A stretch of DNA of 64,000 nt from Candidatus Binatia bacterium (GTDB lineage: Bacteria > Desulfobacterota > Binatia > Bin18): positions 194,501 to 258,500 of the forward strand of contig JAJDTY010000007.1 in assembly GCA_022826945.1 (NCBI GenBank). The letters are read 5' to 3'. The number at the start of each line of letters is the position of its first letter. Position 1 is the stretch's first letter. The position numbers and the translations under genes were made by a program. Below the pieces are notes generated by a model, which did not search any database, was not told where the DNA came from, and saw only the letters and a list, made by a program, of their open reading frames with translations. Of this stretch, positions 62,388 through 64,000 are shown piece after piece.

Positions 62388-63782
62388 TCAGTGTCCGACC
62401 GAGGCCTGCGCCTGTATGGCCCGGTATTCGGGCTCAAAGAAAAATTGGGATTCTCCGCCGGCAGGTTTGAGGTGGTCGAGCCAGGTCGCGTCGGGGTCAA
62501 ACTTGGCAAAGAACGGGCGCTGGACCCAGTCGGCATTACGCCCCTGGATAAAGCGCAGGACAAAGACCTTCTCGCCGTTTATTTCGGTGATGCCCTGCAC
62601 CTCGACCTTGCCCGGTCCCGCACTCATGGACGGACCACGGGCGGTCCGCGCCAGGCCGGAGACCTGGGAAATGGCCTCACGGTAAATCTCCCAGGCACGC
62701 GCCAGCGGCACCTCAAAATAGTGCCGCGCCCCGGTATCGCGTTCAACAAACATATAGTACGGAATGATGCCCAGGCGGACCTGTGTCCGCCACATCCGGG
62801 TCCACACTGCGGCGTCATCGTTAATATGGGCCAGGAGCGGCCCCTGACCGCGGATGACCGCGCCGGTCGAGCGCAGACGCCGGATGGCTGCCCGGACCTG
62901 CGGCTGTTCCAATTCTCTCCAGTGATTGTAGTGCGCCATGAACGCCACGTGTTTACCGGCGGCGACGAGTTGTTCACACAGGCGCATGAGGTCGTCGGCA
63001 TCCGCATCGCTCGTAAAGCGGAAGGGCCAGTAGGTCAGCGCTTTTGTGCCGATCCGAATGGTTTGGACGTGCTCGAACTCCGGTTGGGTCAAGGGACGCA
63101 GGTATTCAGCCAAGTGGTGGGTCTTCATGACCATCGGGTCTCCGCCGGTCATGAGCAGATCACTCACCTGCGGCTGTGAGGCCAGATAGCTGTGCAGCTG
63201 ACCGGCGTCGTTGGAATTAAACCGCAGCTCCTGAATGCCCACGAACTGCGCCCAGCGAAAGCAGAAGGTGCAATAGGTATGACACGTCTGCCCCTGGCTC
63301 GGGAAAAAGAGGACGGTTTCGCGATACTTATGCTGCATGCCGGGCAGCGATTCGCCGTCCATGTGCGGGACATTCATCTGCTGTTGGCCGGCGGGATGCG
63401 GGTTCAGCCGGATACGGATCTCGTCCGCGGCGGCCTTGACCGCGATTCGATCCGCCCCTTTCCCGAGCAGGTCAGCCATGTGCGCAAAGTCTTCCGGCTG
63501 CAACATGCCCGGCTGCGGGAAAGTCAACTGGAACATCGGGTCATCGGGGATATTGTCCCAGTCGATGAGATTCTCGATGACGTACGGATTAATGCGAAAA
63601 GGCAGGACCGAGGCGACCACCCGCATCTGAAAACGTTGCTCATCAGATAAGCGTTGCAGTTCCGGAATCTGGTCGAGGTGGCGCTCATTGTACACCTTGA
63701 AGCGTGGGGCGGAGGATTCGGGCGTGACGGCAAGAGAGGAGCCGTTTGCAATATCCAGGCGGTGGGTCGTTTCGTCGAGCAT
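62388..63782 (-). CDS. Lysine 2,3-aminomutase-family radical SAM protein
   Basis: 464 residues. The radical SAM Cys are C167, C171 and C174 in CHTYCTFCFRW, followed by LLMTGGDPMVM. A candidate PLP Lys is K392 in SAGPGK, in place of the usual GGGK. The N-terminal 60-130 region (PYVIENLIDWDNIPDDPMF, NPHPAGQQQMN) matches KamA, not the short EpmB form, which is about 340 residues. Substrate could be lysine or another amino acid. The ATG at 63782 has GGAGGAGG 7 nt upstream, itself within the inverted repeat CTCCTCCGAGGAG (63791-63803). Confidence 0.85.
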   Translation of the reverse strand: MLDETTHRLDIANGSSLAVTPESSAPRFKVYNERHLDQIPELQRLSDEQRFQMRVVASVLPFRINPYVIENLIDWDNIPDDPMFQLTFPQPGMLQPEDFAHMADLLGKGADRIAVKAAADEIRIRLNPHPAGQQQMNVPHMDGESLPGMQHKYRETVLFFPSQGQTCHTYCTFCFRWAQFVGIQELRFNSNDAGQLHSYLASQPQVSDLLMTGGDPMVMKTHHLAEYLRPLTQPEFEHVQTIRIGTKALTYWPFRFTSDADADDLMRLCEQLVAAGKHVAFMAHYNHWRELEQPQVRAAIRRLRSTGAVIRGQGPLLAHINDDAAVWTRMWRTQVRLGIIPYYMFVERDTGARHYFEVPLARAWEIYREAISQVSGLARTARGPSMSAGPGKVEVQGITEINGEKVFVLRFIQGRNADWVQRPFFAKFDPDATWLDHLKPAGGESQFFFEPEYRAIQAQASVGH

Positions 63783-63814
63783 AGAGATACCTCCTCCGAG
63801 GAGTCTCCCCTTTC

Positions 63815-63892
63815 CCACTCACACCGCTTCGTACCCACCCACACCACGTCATAGCCACTCACACCGCTTTACCAACGCCTACCGCTTCATAC
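63815..63892. repeat. Four degenerate ~20-bp direct repeats upstream of the aminomutase gene
   Basis: Copies begin at about 63815, 63835, 63855 and 63873, with the unit CCACTCACACCGCTTCGTAC; copies 1 and 3 share 15 identical bases. On the minus strand the run lies 33-110 bp before the aminomutase ATG. It could be a set of regulator-binding iterons or a slipped tandem repeat. The repeats are adjacent without spacers, so they are not a CRISPR array. Confidence 0.75.
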
Positions 63893-63915
63893 ATTGCGAG
63901 CCTGAGAAAAGAGGG

Positions 63916-63938
63916 CCGCTCTTCCTTCTGGAGAGCGG
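63916..63938 (-). terminator. Terminator-like hairpin at the window edge
   Basis: CCGCTCTTCC and GGAGAGCGG pair with one bulge around a 4-nt loop. On the minus strand the stem is followed by CCCTCTTTTC. It may end a minus-strand gene that lies beyond 64000. Confidence 0.5.
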
Positions 63939-64000
63939 AGGGAGACTGTAGAAAGAAATAGGCGAAAAGTCAAATAAAAAAGGCCGGTTATAAGAACAAG

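Noticed and set aside
62298..63179. 293-codon plus-strand frame opposite the KamA-like gene
   Set aside because: Shadow of the radical SAM gene; the start would lie inside the 62164 gene.
63815..63892. CRISPR array
   Set aside because: Units are adjacent without unique spacers and are degenerate; no cas genes are in the window.

Overview
The window is a gene-dense, moderately high-G+C chromosomal segment from a free-living Gram-negative bacterium. The Gram-negative reading rests on the MltA lytic transglycosylase, secreted DUF1329 and PDZ proteins, and a psd/pssA phosphatidylethanolamine pathway. The order ilvN-ilvC-psd-pssA-leuA-leuB is known from deltaproteobacterial and related uncultured lineages. 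The repertoire (DUF1329, several LLM-class flavin oxidoreductases, crotonases, a thiolase/DUF35 pair, amidohydrolase-2, a selenoprotein) fits Desulfobacterota-, Tectomicrobia- or Binatota-like organisms. That placement is an inference; there is no rRNA gene in the window. No prophage, CRISPR array or intact insertion sequence was seen.

Region by region: 1-5.8 kb (minus strand) is a branched-chain amino-acid and phospholipid operon. A leucine-rich leader peptide and attenuator sit between pssA and leuA. 5.9-10.6 kb holds an EF-G-2-type GTPase, coaX, birA and nadC. 10.7-11.4 kb is a VapBC-type toxin-antitoxin pair with a palindrome that includes the antitoxin ribosome-binding site. 11.4-15 kb holds an enlarged valS and tRNA-Leu(CAG). 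15.4-31.7 kb is mixed: amidohydrolase, truA, an Fe-S protein, a cupin/TetR divergon, a MetE-C-like protein, a class V aminotransferase, mltA, a phosphatidylcholine synthase-like gene, rhomboid, riboflavin synthase and an NDP-forming acyl-CoA ligase. 31.9-35.2 kb has a seven-iron-type ferredoxin, a HCCA-isomerase-like protein, coaE and a HAD phosphatase. 35.2-45.5 kb is an acyl-CoA catabolic island with three crotonases, an SDR, an acyl-CoA dehydrogenase, two LLM oxidoreductases and a cysteine-less thiolase paired with a zinc-ribbon/OB protein. 45.5-57.8 kb has secreted proteins, transporters, a 2OG-Fe(II) oxygenase and a 952-residue membrane/spermidine-synthase-like/TPR fusion. 57.8-64 kb has ispG, a FolD with an altered catalytic residue, a PDZ protein, a peroxiredoxin interrupted by TGA at its catalytic cysteine, and a lysine 2,3-aminomutase-family gene.

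The most notable finding is the peroxiredoxin at 61041-61583. An in-frame TGA lies exactly at the peroxidatic Cys position, the frame stays open and homologous for 110 further codons, and an 8-bp stem-loop begins 16 nt after the TGA. This is the expected form of a bacterial selenocysteine gene with its SECIS element. Next are the leucine attenuator embedded inside the ilv/psd/pss/leu operon, the FolD in which Lys54 is Met, and the four ~20-bp repeats in front of the aminomutase gene. Start codons were moved inward wherever a Shine-Dalgarno sequence or family length favoured it; each entry gives the reason.
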